DNA of 64,000 nt from Kribbella voronezhensis (lineage in GTDB: Bacteria > Actinomycetota > Actinomycetes > Propionibacteriales > Kribbellaceae): positions 2,281,154 to 2,345,153 of the forward strand of contig NZ_SOCE01000001.1 of the NCBI RefSeq assembly GCF_004365175.1, read 5' to 3'. The notes below the pieces were generated by a model that was not told where the DNA came from, made no database searches, and saw nothing but the letters and a program-made list of their open reading frames with translations. The translations under genes were made by a program, and so were the position numbers. Shown here in pieces: positions 40,036-48,834 of this stretch (the first letter of the stretch is position 1; every line of letters starts with the position of its first letter).

Positions 40036-41490
40036 ATGGCAGACACCAGATCAACGGATCACAGCAGTTCAGCTCGCGAAAGCTTCAACCTGCCGACCAA
40101 GAACCTGCCCGCACCGCAGGTCCGGGACCTGCCCGAACCGCCGAGCCAGACCTGGCGGATCGTCGGACCGGGCATGGTCGGCGCCGGCGTCGGGCTGGCG
40201 TCCGGCGAGTTCATCCTCTGGCCCTACATCTCGTCCCAGGTGGGCCTGGTCTTTCTCTGGGGCGCCGTCGTCGGCGTCGTCGTCCAGTGGTTCCTGAACA
40301 TGGAGATCGAGCGGTACACGCTGGCCACCGGCGAGACGGCGCTGACCGGCTTCAACCGGTTCGGCAAGCACTGGGGCCTGTTCTTCGCGATCATGACGTA
40401 CTTCGCGAACCTCTGGCCGGGCTGGGCGACCAGTTCCGCCTCGATGCTCACCTACCTGTTCGGCGCGGGCGACCCGCGCTGGATCGCGATCGGCATCCTG
40501 CTGGTGATCGGCGCGATCCTGACACTGGCGCCGGTGGTCTACGTGATGCTCGAGCGGCTGATCTTCGTCAAGATCGCGGCCGTCGCGCTGCTGGTCGTCC
40601 TGGCGCTGATCTTCGCGATCCGCGGCAAGACCTACAGCGCCCTCGGCGATGCCGTCACCCAGCCGCAGTTCCCGGTCGACCAGCTCGGCTTCGCCTTGAT
40701 GATGGGCGCGATCGCGTACGCCGGAGCCGGCGGCGGGCAGAACCTGTGCCAGAGCAACTGGATCCGGGACAAGGGCTTCGGGATGGGCGTCCACGTCCCG
40801 CGACTGACCTCACCGGTGACCGGCGAGGAGGAGGCGGACCCGACGGCGAACGGCTACACCTTCCCGCCCGACCAGGCGAACCTGGCCCGCTGGCGGCGCT
40901 GGTGGAAGTTCGCGAACCTCGAACAGGCGATGACGTTCGTCGGGATCACCGTGGTGACGATCATCTTCACCTCGATGCTGGCGCACGCCACCTTGTTCGG
41001 GAATCCCGCGGTGCAGAACAAGATCAGCTTCCTCAAGATCGAGGGCGTCACCCTGCAGTCCCTGGTGGGCGGCTGGTTCGGCTACCTGTTCTGGGCGATC
41101 GGCGCGTTCTCGCTGTTCGCGGCGGCGGCCGGGATCGTCGACTACACCTCCCGACTGGCCTCGGACATGATCAAGTCGCGCTACCTGCGCACCTCGAAGG
41201 TGACCGAGTCCAAGCTCTACTTCTGGCTGGTCTGGGGACTCGTTGCCTTCGGCATCCTGGTGCTGCTGGCCGGGCTGACCCAGCCGCTGGTACTGCTGGT
41301 GATCTCGGCGTGCACCGCGGGCACGATGATGTTCGTGTACTCCGGCCTGCTCTGGTGGATGAACTCGCGCGCGCTGCCGCGATCGATCCGGATCACCCCG
41401 CTGCGCACCGCCGTGATGCTGTTCGGCTTCCTCGCCTTCGGCGCCCTGGCCGTCTTCACGATCATCGACCAGGTCAAGAGCAACTTCTGA
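40036..41490 (+). CDS. Nramp-family transporter without canonical metal ligands
   Basis: A 484-residue membrane protein with about 11-12 helices. The Nramp fold is seen in helix 1 (GPGMVGAGVGLASGEFILWP) and helix 6 (MMGAIAYAGAGGGQNLCQSN). The canonical metal-binding DPGN of helix 1 is GPGM-type here, and the MPH of helix 6 is missing, so Mn2+/Fe2+ coordination as in MntH is unlikely. The long loop after helix 6 carries VTGEEEADPTANGYTF. The substrate is unknown. It stands alone; a purine-rich GAGCGAGGAG precedes ATG 40036. Confidence 0.82.
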   Translation: MADTRSTDHSSSARESFNLPTKNLPAPQVRDLPEPPSQTWRIVGPGMVGAGVGLASGEFILWPYISSQVGLVFLWGAVVGVVVQWFLNMEIERYTLATGETALTGFNRFGKHWGLFFAIMTYFANLWPGWATSSASMLTYLFGAGDPRWIAIGILLVIGAILTLAPVVYVMLERLIFVKIAAVALLVVLALIFAIRGKTYSALGDAVTQPQFPVDQLGFALMMGAIAYAGAGGGQNLCQSNWIRDKGFGMGVHVPRLTSPVTGEEEADPTANGYTFPPDQANLARWRRWWKFANLEQAMTFVGITVVTIIFTSMLAHATLFGNPAVQNKISFLKIEGVTLQSLVGGWFGYLFWAIGAFSLFAAAAGIVDYTSRLASDMIKSRYLRTSKVTESKLYFWLVWGLVAFGILVLLAGLTQPLVLLVISACTAGTMMFVYSGLLWWMNSRALPRSIRITPLRTAVMLFGFLAFGALAVFTIIDQVKSNF

Positions 41491-41502
41491 TCGAGAGGAG
41501 CG

Positions 41503-41536
41503 GAGCGGTGGTGGGCCCGTCCGCCCGCCACCGCTC
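41503..41536. terminator. Bidirectional terminator hairpin
   Basis: GAGCGGTGG (41503-41511) and CCACCGCTC (41528-41536) form a perfect nine-base stem between the convergent Nramp and secreted-protein genes. Confidence 0.65.
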
Positions 41537-41553
41537 TGCCGTCCTTCACCAGG

Positions 41554-43398
41554 TCACGGTGCTCTGAACGCCACCTGGTTGTTGACCGCGTCGAAGGCGT
41601 CCTTGGCCACTACCTGGGTCGCCTTGACCTGTCCGTACCAAACCGTGCCGCCGACGTTCGACTGACTCGCGGCGAAGGTCAGCATCTGCTGAACCGTCAG
41701 GGCAGCGGATCCGCCGAAGGCGGCACTCGTGTTCTCGTAGCTGCCCGCGCAACTGGCGGCCCCGCCCGATCCGTCGATCATCTTGCAGATCTTCGTCAGG
41801 TCGATCTTCACGGCACCGATCGGAGCGGGCGCCTTGATCTGGTTGCCCCCCAGCGCCGGATTGCTGAAGTAGACGTCGAGCGCGGTGGCCAGCATCTGCG
41901 GCTTCAGCATCGCGTTACAGGTGCTGCCCGAGCAGTTGGCGGCCTTGATCACGTTCGTGACGTAGGTGCCGACCGCGGCGCAGGTGGCCGTCGAGCTGAG
42001 ATCCTGGAACGGCGCGTACTGGCGCAACCAGGTGCCGGAGTTGCAGACCGTCCCGGTCTTCGCCCCGCCGGTGATGATGCCCTGGCCGTTCTTGTTCTGC
42101 CAGAAGCCGATCGTGAGCGCACCGGTCTTGGCCGGCCCGCACACCGTGACCCGGGCACTGGCCGATCCGGTCGTCCCGGTCGTGTTGGTGGTGAAGGTCG
42201 CGGTGTTGTCGTAGGCAACGCAGTCGTACGCCGGTACGGCGATGACCCGGCTGTAGTTGAAGCTCGTCGGGTTGGCATCGCCGGCACAAACCGCGCCGAG
42301 GGCCCCTGCGTAGGTATCGGTGACGTTGACGCAGTTGTCGATCAAGGTCTGCGCGAAGGCGATGTCACTGAAGACGAAGTCGGCGTTGCCGGCCGCCAGC
42401 GCGCCGTCGGGATCCACCGCCTGCTCCGGCCAGGTGGCCGTCGCGGTGTTGTCCAGCCGGCCTTGCGGAGTCGCCGAGAGGTCGCAGCTGTAGGCGTAGA
42501 AATTGTCGCCTGAGGCAACGGTCAGGTTGGTGGCCGAGCCGGCATTGACGGTGCAGACCGTTCCGTCAGACAGGACGTCGGTCACACCGACCCCGCTGAC
42601 CGATCCGGCGTTGGGGTTGAAGACGTCGATCGCGCCAGTCACGTGCACGTTGCTGTTGACCCCGGCGTCATGGCCCACAGTCACCGTGTAGTTGAAGGTC
42701 GCGGACCCGCCGATCTGCTCGACCCTGGTCTTGTCGACGCTCTTGCCGATCGTCCAGCCGTACGTCGTGTCGTAGGAACCGGCGGCGTCCTTCGTGACGA
42801 TGAGATCGCCGGCGCTGGTCGCACCCGCCTGCACCTTGAACGCGTCGTACTTGCAGTCGCTCGGCAGCACCGGGCTCGCGGAGACCTTGCAGACGGCAAG
42901 GATGTAGACGCCACCAGGGTTGGTGGTGTCGTCGTACGGGAACAGCTGGACCTCGTTGCCGGAGAAACCGTGGCTGCCGGCGTACGCGATGGTGCCGTTG
43001 GTGATGCTGAAGGTCCGGTTGGTGGCGGCGTCGCCACCCGGCTCGTCGGAGAGATTCGCCGTACCGCCGTCGTTGGGATCGAGTTGTCCGCCCGGTACCA
43101 GGACCGCGAAGAAGTACGTTCCGTCGCCGAGTGCGGCCGCGTTCGGTAGGCCGCTCAGCCAGACGTCTTCCTTGCTGCTGTACAGATTGCAGTTGACGGC
43201 GTCGGGCGGTCCGTTGAGACAGCCGCCGTTGCCGGACGGCGCGGTCACGTTGGTCGTGCTGGAGATCGCGTGCGTGACGGCGGCCGGAGCGGCGGTCGAC
43301 GCGTTCGCGCCGACCAGGAACGGCACCGCCACCAAGGCGCCGATCACGGTGACCCGGCCGATCGCCCGCAGGAACGCAGGCAGAACTGGATGAGACAT
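41554..43398 (-). CDS. Secreted surface protein with DUF11-like repeats
   Basis: A 614-residue protein from ATG 43398, with a signal peptide of about 37 residues (VTVIGALVAVPFLVGANAST). The middle (about 210-450) resembles DUF11-type beta domains, for example SATFNYTVTVGHDAGVNSNV. The C-terminal part starts TGALTIGFWQNKNGQGIITG and contains many cysteines. No sortase motif or membrane anchor is visible, so it is probably released or attached non-covalently. GGGGGGAA precedes the ATG; an upstream in-frame ATG at 43431 lacks a ribosome site. I cannot assign a function; a cell-wall or adhesion role is a guess. Confidence 0.75.
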   Translation of the reverse strand: MSHPVLPAFLRAIGRVTVIGALVAVPFLVGANASTAAPAAVTHAISSTTNVTAPSGNGGCLNGPPDAVNCNLYSSKEDVWLSGLPNAAALGDGTYFFAVLVPGGQLDPNDGGTANLSDEPGGDAATNRTFSITNGTIAYAGSHGFSGNEVQLFPYDDTTNPGGVYILAVCKVSASPVLPSDCKYDAFKVQAGATSAGDLIVTKDAAGSYDTTYGWTIGKSVDKTRVEQIGGSATFNYTVTVGHDAGVNSNVHVTGAIDVFNPNAGSVSGVGVTDVLSDGTVCTVNAGSATNLTVASGDNFYAYSCDLSATPQGRLDNTATATWPEQAVDPDGALAAGNADFVFSDIAFAQTLIDNCVNVTDTYAGALGAVCAGDANPTSFNYSRVIAVPAYDCVAYDNTATFTTNTTGTTGSASARVTVCGPAKTGALTIGFWQNKNGQGIITGGAKTGTVCNSGTWLRQYAPFQDLSSTATCAAVGTYVTNVIKAANCSGSTCNAMLKPQMLATALDVYFSNPALGGNQIKAPAPIGAVKIDLTKICKMIDGSGGAASCAGSYENTSAAFGGSAALTVQQMLTFAASQSNVGGTVWYGQVKATQVVAKDAFDAVNNQVAFRAP

Positions 43399-43509
43399 GA
43401 CGGAATTTCCCCCCGTGGAAAATGAAAACATCCGCCGCTGACCACTCTGCGTAGCTCAGTCGACGGTCAGCTCGACTGTGCGCTGCGTAACCGGCGCTGT
43501 CAAGAGCCT

Positions 43510-43537
43510 TGAGATCCCTTGCCCACAAGGGATCTCA
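43510..43537. terminator. Hairpin after the second SMP-30 gene
   Basis: TGAGATCCCTTG (43510-43521) and CAAGGGATCTCA (43526-43537) form a perfect 12-base stem with loop CCCA. It lies between the stop of the lactonase gene and the start of the secreted protein, both on the minus strand. A terminator is most likely. An operator is possible because the dyad also lies in the upstream region of the secreted protein. Confidence 0.6.
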
Positions 43538-43596
43538 GCGAACCCCCGGAGAGACCGAACCAGCGACCGAGCGGACACACGCAGTGACCGATTACG

Positions 43597-44526
43597 TCAC
43601 GTAGCGGCGGCGTCGTACGGCTCGGGGCCGCCGTTGACCGTGGTGAAGAGGGAGTAGAGGGAGGTGGTGGCGGTGAGGAAGAGGCGGTTGCGCTTGGCGC
43701 CGCCGAAGCAGAGGTTGGCGACGGTCTCGGGGACCAGGAGTTTGCCGAGCAGGCTGCCGTCGGGGTGGTAGACGTGCACCCCGTCCGCCGCCGCGCCCCA
43801 GATCCGGCCCTGGTTGTCGAGCCGGATGCCGTCGAACGCGCCGTTCCCGCACTCGGCGAACAACTCGCCGCCGGACAGCGAGTCGCCGGAGACCGTGAAG
43901 ACGCGGATGGTCGCCTCCTCGGTGTCGGTGACGTAGAGCAGGCTGCCGTCGTTGGAGAAGGCCAGCCCGTTCGGCCGGTTGAAGTCGTCGGCGACGACCG
44001 TCAGCACACCGTCCGGTGAGATTCGGTAGACATGGCAACCACCTGTCTCGATCTCACCGGAGAAACCCTCGTAGTCGCTGTCGATCCCGTACGCCGGGTC
44101 GGTGAACCAGATCGATCCGTCCGCCCGGGCAACCACGTCGTTCGGGCTGTTCAGCCGGTGGCCGTCGTGCCGGTCGGCCAGGACCCGGATCGATCCGTCG
44201 TGCTCGGTTCGGGTCACCCGGCGGTTCCCGTGCTCGCAACTGACCAGCCGGCCCTCGGCATCGAGCGTGTGCCCGTTGGTGTTGCCGGCCGGATGCCGGT
44301 ACTCCGAAACCTGGTACGACGTCTCGTCCCAGCGCAGGATCCGGTCGCTCGGGATGTCACTGAACAGCACGTACCGCCCCGCCGGTGAGTACACCGGTCC
44401 TTCCAGCCAGCGCCCGCCGGTCCACAACCGCTCGAGCCGGCTGTCACCGCGGATCCCGGCGAACCGGTCGTCCAGCTTCTCCCAGACCGCGGGAACACTT
44501 CCGGCCAACGGCTCGAGCAAGGTCAT
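43597..44526 (-). CDS. SMP-30/gluconolactonase family protein (copy 2)
   Basis: A 309-residue six-bladed beta-propeller. Family marks are RWLEGPVYSPAGRYVLFSDI (with the metal-binding Glu), LNSPNDVVARADGSIWFTDP (conserved Asn/Asp) and FNRPNGLAFSNDGSLLYVTD. Enzymes of this family hydrolyse sugar lactones using a divalent metal. No signal peptide is seen. It lies 33 bases downstream of a close paralogue, the two probably forming one operon with a divergent Lrp-type regulator. Substrate unknown. Confidence 0.9.
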   Translation of the reverse strand: MTLLEPLAGSVPAVWEKLDDRFAGIRGDSRLERLWTGGRWLEGPVYSPAGRYVLFSDIPSDRILRWDETSYQVSEYRHPAGNTNGHTLDAEGRLVSCEHGNRRVTRTEHDGSIRVLADRHDGHRLNSPNDVVARADGSIWFTDPAYGIDSDYEGFSGEIETGGCHVYRISPDGVLTVVADDFNRPNGLAFSNDGSLLYVTDTEEATIRVFTVSGDSLSGGELFAECGNGAFDGIRLDNQGRIWGAAADGVHVYHPDGSLLGKLLVPETVANLCFGGAKRNRLFLTATTSLYSLFTTVNGGPEPYDAAAT

Positions 44527-44559
44527 CCGCTACTCCTCCGACGATCAGGACCGACGTTG

Positions 44560-45480
44560 TCACCGGTGATCGTACGGCTGCGGCGCCCCGTCCGTCGTGA
44601 GCAGCCACGAGTAGACCGACGTGGTCGCGGTGACGAACAACCGGTTCCGCTTCGGTCCGCCGAAGCACAGGTTCGACACCACGTCCGGGAACAGCACCTT
44701 GCCGAGCAGCGTGCCGTCCGGATCGAAGCAGTGCACACCGTCGTGGGCCGCCGCCCAGATCCGGCCCACCGCGTCCAGCCGGATCCCGTCGAACATCCCG
44801 GCCTCGCAGGGCGCGAACACCTCGCCACCACTCAGCCGCCCGTCGTCCTTCACGTCGAACCGGCGGATGTGCCGCTCCGGAGTGTCGACGACATACAACT
44901 GGGACTCGTCGAGCGAGAAGGCCAGCCCGTTCGGCCGGACGAAGTCGTCGGCGACCACGGTCAGCTCACCGTCCGGCGAGATCCGGTAGACGTGGCAACC
45001 ATCGATCTCCTGCTCCGCCGCACGACCCTCGTAGTTGGAGGTGATCCCGTACGGCGGGTCGGTGAACCAGATCGAGCCGTCCCGCTTCACCACCACGTCG
45101 TTCGGGCTGTTCAGCTGTTGGCCGTCCAGGTGCGAGGCGAGCACGGTGATCGAACCGTCGAACTCGGTCCGGGTGACCCGGCGATGGCCTTGCTCACAAC
45201 TGATCAGCCGGCCCTGACCGTCCAGCGTGTGGCCGTTGCTGTTGCCGGCCGGCTGACGGAAGACCGTCACGTCGCCGGAGACTTCGTCCCAGCGCAGCAC
45301 CCGGTCGTTCGGGATGTCGCTGAACAACAAGCACCGCCAGGCCGGTGAGTAGACGGGCCCTTCGAGCCACCGGCCCCCGTCGTACAGGCACTCCAGGTAC
45401 TCGTCGCCGCGCGCCACCTCGCCGAACCGCTTGTCGAGTTGTTCGAACTGAACCTTCATTCGTTCTGCTAGAGTCGTCAT
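44560..45480 (-). CDS. SMP-30/gluconolactonase family protein (copy 1)
   Basis: A 306-residue paralogue of the next gene with the same landmarks: RWLEGPVYSPAWRCLLFSDI, LNSPNDVVVKRDGSIWFTDP and FVRPNGLAFSLDESQLYVVD. It probably hydrolyses a lactone. The ATG at 45480 lies only 30 bases from the divergent Lrp gene, so promoters must overlap and regulation by that protein is likely. The tandem pair suggests a local duplication. Confidence 0.9.
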   Translation of the reverse strand: MTTLAERMKVQFEQLDKRFGEVARGDEYLECLYDGGRWLEGPVYSPAWRCLLFSDIPNDRVLRWDEVSGDVTVFRQPAGNSNGHTLDGQGRLISCEQGHRRVTRTEFDGSITVLASHLDGQQLNSPNDVVVKRDGSIWFTDPPYGITSNYEGRAAEQEIDGCHVYRISPDGELTVVADDFVRPNGLAFSLDESQLYVVDTPERHIRRFDVKDDGRLSGGEVFAPCEAGMFDGIRLDAVGRIWAAAHDGVHCFDPDGTLLGKVLFPDVVSNLCFGGPKRNRLFVTATTSVYSWLLTTDGAPQPYDHR

Positions 45481-45510
45481 TCACCAGATGATATTCAGTC
45501 AAAGGCCAAG

Positions 45511-45960
45511 ATGACCATAGATGAGATAGATCGCCGTCTTCTCGCCGAACTGCAGAAAGACGCGACCCAGTCGTACGCCGCGCTCGGGCAGGCCGTCGGA
45601 CTCTCCGCCGGAGCCGCTCACGAGCGGGTCCGCAAGCTCAAGGCGGCCGGCGTGATCCGCCGGACCACGATCGAGGTCGATCCGGCCGCACTCGGCACGG
45701 GCGTACTGGCTTACGTGTTGCTCGACACCGACGCCTGGATGGGTGACGACTCGACCCGGCAGGCGCTGCGCGACATCACCGCCGTCGAGGAGGCGCACAT
45801 CATCGCCGGGCCTGCCTCGGTGCTCGTCAAGGTGCGAACCACCAGCACCGAAGCGCTGCAGGCCACCCTGCGCGCGCTCCATCAGGTGGACGGTGTGACC
45901 AGCACTCAGACAGTCGTCGTGCTGGAGTCGTTCTTCGAGCGGCCGCCGACGGTGATGTGA
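45511..45960 (+). CDS. Lrp/AsnC family transcriptional regulator
   Basis: A 149-residue regulator: an N-terminal winged helix-turn-helix (IDEIDRRLLAELQKDATQSY, then AALGQAVGLSAGAAHERVRK) and a C-terminal RAM ligand-binding domain (LGTGVLAYVLLDTDAW to VVLESFFERPP). Such proteins sense amino acids or other small metabolites. It is divergent from the tandem lactonases across a 30-base gap and probably controls them and itself. Confidence 0.9.
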   Translation: MTIDEIDRRLLAELQKDATQSYAALGQAVGLSAGAAHERVRKLKAAGVIRRTTIEVDPAALGTGVLAYVLLDTDAWMGDDSTRQALRDITAVEEAHIIAGPASVLVKVRTTSTEALQATLRALHQVDGVTSTQTVVVLESFFERPPTVM

Positions 45961-46026
45961 TCAACAACCTGTCACTGGAGAAGCTGACTTCACCCTAGAC
46001 TCGGGCTCGCCGAAGGGAGTTCAGCT

Positions 46027-47796
46027 GTGTCTGACAGCAAGCGCATCACCAAGGTACTGGTCGCGAACCGGGGCGAGATCGCCGTCCGGGTGGTCCGTGC
46101 CGCCGCCGACGCCGGCCTGGGCAGTGTCGCCGTGTACGCCGACCCCGACCGGGACGCGCTGTTCGTCCGGCTCGCCGACGAGGCCTACTCGCTGGACGGT
46201 GCGACCCCGGCGGACTCCTACCTGAACATCGCCAAGATCCTCGACGTCGCGGCCCGCTCCGGCGCGGACGCGGTGCACCCCGGCTACGGCTTCCTGGCCG
46301 AGAACGCCGAGTTCGCCCAGGCCGTCATCGACGCCGGGCTGATCTGGATCGGCCCGCCGCCGGCCGCGATCGACTCGCTCGGCGACAAGGTGAAGGCCCG
46401 GCACATCGCCGAGAAGGTCGGCGCCCCGCAGGTCCCCGGTACGCCGAACCCGGTCGCCGACGCGGACGAGGTGGTCGCCTTCGCCACGGAGTACGGACTG
46501 CCGATCGCGATCAAGGCGGCGTACGGCGGTGGTGGGCGCGGGATGAAGGTCGCGCGCACCATGGAAGAGGTGCCCGAGCTGTTCGAGTCCGCGACCCGCG
46601 AGGCGATCAGCGCCTTCGGTCGCGGCGAGTGCTTCGTGGAGCGGTACCTGGACAAGCCGCGGCACGTCGAGACCCAGTGCCTGGCCGATGCCCATGGCAA
46701 CGTCGTGGTGATCTCCACCCGCGACTGCTCGCTGCAGCGCCGGTACCAGAAGCTCGTCGAGGAAGCGCCCGCGCCGTTCATCACGCCGGAGCAGCGGGAG
46801 ATCCTCTACACGTCGTCCAAGGCGATCCTGCGCGAGGCCGGCTACGTCGGCGCCGGGACCTGCGAGTTCCTGATCGGCCAGGACGGCCTGATCTCGTTCC
46901 TCGAGGTGAACACCCGGCTTCAGGTCGAGCACCCGGTCAGCGAAGAGGTCACCGGCATCGACCTGGTCCGCGAGATGTTCCGGATCGCCGACGGCGAGGA
47001 GCTCGGGTACGACGACCCGGAGATCTCCGGGCACTCGATCGAGTTCCGGATCAACGCCGAGGACCCGGGCCGCGGCTTCCTGCCCGCCCCGGGCACCCTG
47101 ACCCGGTGGCACGCGCCGTCCGGCCCGGGCATCCGGCTCGACGGCGGCTACGACCAGGGTGAGACCGTGCCCGGCGCGTTCGACTCGCTGGTGGCGAAGC
47201 TGATCGTGTCCGGCCGGGACCGGACCCAGGCGCTGGAGCGGTCCCGCCGCGCACTGAAGGAGTTCGTCGTCGGTGGGATGCCGAGCGCGATTCCGTTCCA
47301 CGCGGCCGTGGTCAGCGACCCGGCGTTCACCGGTGCCGACGGCTTCAAGGTGCACACCCGCTGGATCGAGACCGAGTTCGACAACCAGATCCCGCCGTAC
47401 GACGGGGTCGCCGAGGGCGCCGAGCCGGACGAGCGGGAGAAGGTCACCGTCGAGGTCGGCGGCAAGCGGCTCGAGGTGGTCCTGCCGGCCGGTCTCGGCG
47501 CATCCGCCGCGGCCTCCGGTACGGCGAAGAAGAAGCCGGCCAAGCGCTCCGGTGGCAGCAGCAAGGGCGGCGCCACGTCGGGCGACTCGCTGACCTCGCC
47601 GATGCAGGGCACCATCGTCAAGATCGCCGTCGAGGAGGGCGCGACCGTCGCCGCGGGCGACCTGATCGTCGTCCTCGAGGCGATGAAGATGGAGCAGCCG
47701 CTGAACGCGCACAAGGCGGGCACCGTGACCGGCCTGTCCGCCGAGGTCGGCGCGACGGTGGCCGCCGGCGCCGCGATCTGCGAGATCAAGGACTGA
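46027..47796 (+). CDS. Acyl-CoA carboxylase alpha subunit (biotin carboxylase plus BCCP)
   Basis: A 589-residue protein. The biotin carboxylase region (about residues 1-450) starts [20 protein letters not shown] and has the ATP-grasp loop [14 protein letters not shown] and the [18 protein letters not shown] active-site segment. A Lys/Gly/Ser linker precedes the C-terminal biotin carrier domain with EAMKMEQPL, where Lys is biotinylated. It supplies carboxybiotin to beta subunits such as that at 13408. The GTG start at 46027 follows GAAGGGAG. It is a single gene, as is common for shared actinobacterial AccA subunits. Confidence 0.92.
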   Translation: MSDSKRITKVLVANRGEIAVRVVRAAADAGLGSVAVYADPDRDALFVRLADEAYSLDGATPADSYLNIAKILDVAARSGADAVHPGYGFLAENAEFAQAVIDAGLIWIGPPPAAIDSLGDKVKARHIAEKVGAPQVPGTPNPVADADEVVAFATEYGLPIAIKAAYGGGGRGMKVARTMEEVPELFESATREAISAFGRGECFVERYLDKPRHVETQCLADAHGNVVVISTRDCSLQRRYQKLVEEAPAPFITPEQREILYTSSKAILREAGYVGAGTCEFLIGQDGLISFLEVNTRLQVEHPVSEEVTGIDLVREMFRIADGEELGYDDPEISGHSIEFRINAEDPGRGFLPAPGTLTRWHAPSGPGIRLDGGYDQGETVPGAFDSLVAKLIVSGRDRTQALERSRRALKEFVVGGMPSAIPFHAAVVSDPAFTGADGFKVHTRWIETEFDNQIPPYDGVAEGAEPDEREKVTVEVGGKRLEVVLPAGLGASAAASGTAKKKPAKRSGGSSKGGATSGDSLTSPMQGTIVKIAVEEGATVAAGDLIVVLEAMKMEQPLNAHKAGTVTGLSAEVGATVAAGAAICEIKD

Positions 47797-47889
47797 CAAC
47801 TTCTCGGCGCCCACACAGCGAGTTCTCAGGGAAACGCTGTAAGTTCCCCCCAGGATTGCCGCGCTCGGTTCGGTGAGGGAGAACTCTGC

Positions 47890-48774
47890 ATGTCCAAGAA
47901 GACCCATCAGCAGCAGCTCGCACAGCGCAAGGCGCAGCGTCAGGCCGAGCGTGATGCCGAACGCCGTCGCCAGCGGCGGATGCTGACTGTGACGATCACG
48001 GCCATCGTCGCCGTGGTCGTCGTGATCGTCGGTCTCTTCGTGGCCCTGGGCACCAACGACAAGGACACTCCGGCCGCCGGCGACACGCCGTCGCCGTCGT
48101 CGACCGCCCCCTCGGCACCGGGGGCGGAGAACAAGCCGAAGTCGATCCCGACCGCGCTGGCCGCCGCTCCCCAGCGGACCACGCCGCTCGCCTCCGAGGT
48201 CGACTGCAGCTACAAGAAGTCGACCGAACCGGCCAGCAAGCCGGTGAACGCGCCCGCCAACGGCAAGGTCAAGGCCAGCGGTACGTCGAAGGTCACGCTC
48301 GGCACCTCGATCGGCGACCTGCACCTCAAGCTGGACAGCGCGCTGGCTCCTTGCACGGTGAAGAGCTTCCTCAACCTGGTCGGCCAGAAGTACTTCGACA
48401 ACACCAAGTGCCACCGGCTCACCGTCGGCGCCGGCCTTCAGGTGCTGCAGTGCGGCGACCCGTCCGGCAGCGGCTCCGGCGGCCCGGGCTACAGCTTCAA
48501 CGACGAGGTCTACCCGCAACTGAAGTACGGCCGCGGCATCCTGGCGATGGCGAACGCCGGCCCGAACACCAACGGCAGTCAGTTCTTCATCGTGTACGGC
48601 GATGCGTCGGCGCTCACCCCGGCGTACACGGCGTTCGGCACCGTCGACGAGGCCGGGCTCAAGGCGATCGACAAGGTCGCGAACGCCGGTGTCGTTCCTT
48701 CTCCGCAGGGCGGCCCGACCGACGGCGCGCCGTACACCCCGGTGGAGATCAAGAGCGCTACCGCGGCAGCCTGA
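47890..48774 (+). CDS. Membrane-anchored cyclophilin-type peptidyl-prolyl isomerase
   Basis: A 294-residue protein. A basic N terminus is followed by one membrane helix (LTVTITAIVAVVVVIVGLFV, about residues 34-53), a Pro/Ser/Ala-rich linker, and a cyclophilin domain (about 130-290). The domain has LHLKLDSALAPCTVKSFLNL, KCHRLTV, ILAMANAGPNTNGSQFFIVY (the catalytic-region signature) and YTAFGTV. It probably assists folding outside the membrane. It ends before a strong hairpin shared with the convergent mannanase gene. Confidence 0.9.
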   Translation: MSKKTHQQQLAQRKAQRQAERDAERRRQRRMLTVTITAIVAVVVVIVGLFVALGTNDKDTPAAGDTPSPSSTAPSAPGAENKPKSIPTALAAAPQRTTPLASEVDCSYKKSTEPASKPVNAPANGKVKASGTSKVTLGTSIGDLHLKLDSALAPCTVKSFLNLVGQKYFDNTKCHRLTVGAGLQVLQCGDPSGSGSGGPGYSFNDEVYPQLKYGRGILAMANAGPNTNGSQFFIVYGDASALTPAYTAFGTVDEAGLKAIDKVANAGVVPSPQGGPTDGAPYTPVEIKSATAAA

Positions 48775-48786
48775 GCTGCCTGACGG

Positions 48787-48822
48787 CAAGCGGCCCGCCC
48801 CCTTCCGGGAGCGGGCCGCTTG
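48787..48822. terminator. Bidirectional terminator hairpin
   Basis: CAAGCGGCCCGC (48787-48798) and GCGGGCCGCTTG (48811-48822) form a perfect 12-base stem between the convergent cyclophilin and mannanase genes. Confidence 0.75.
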
Positions 48823-48834
48823 TGCGTTGCGGGG

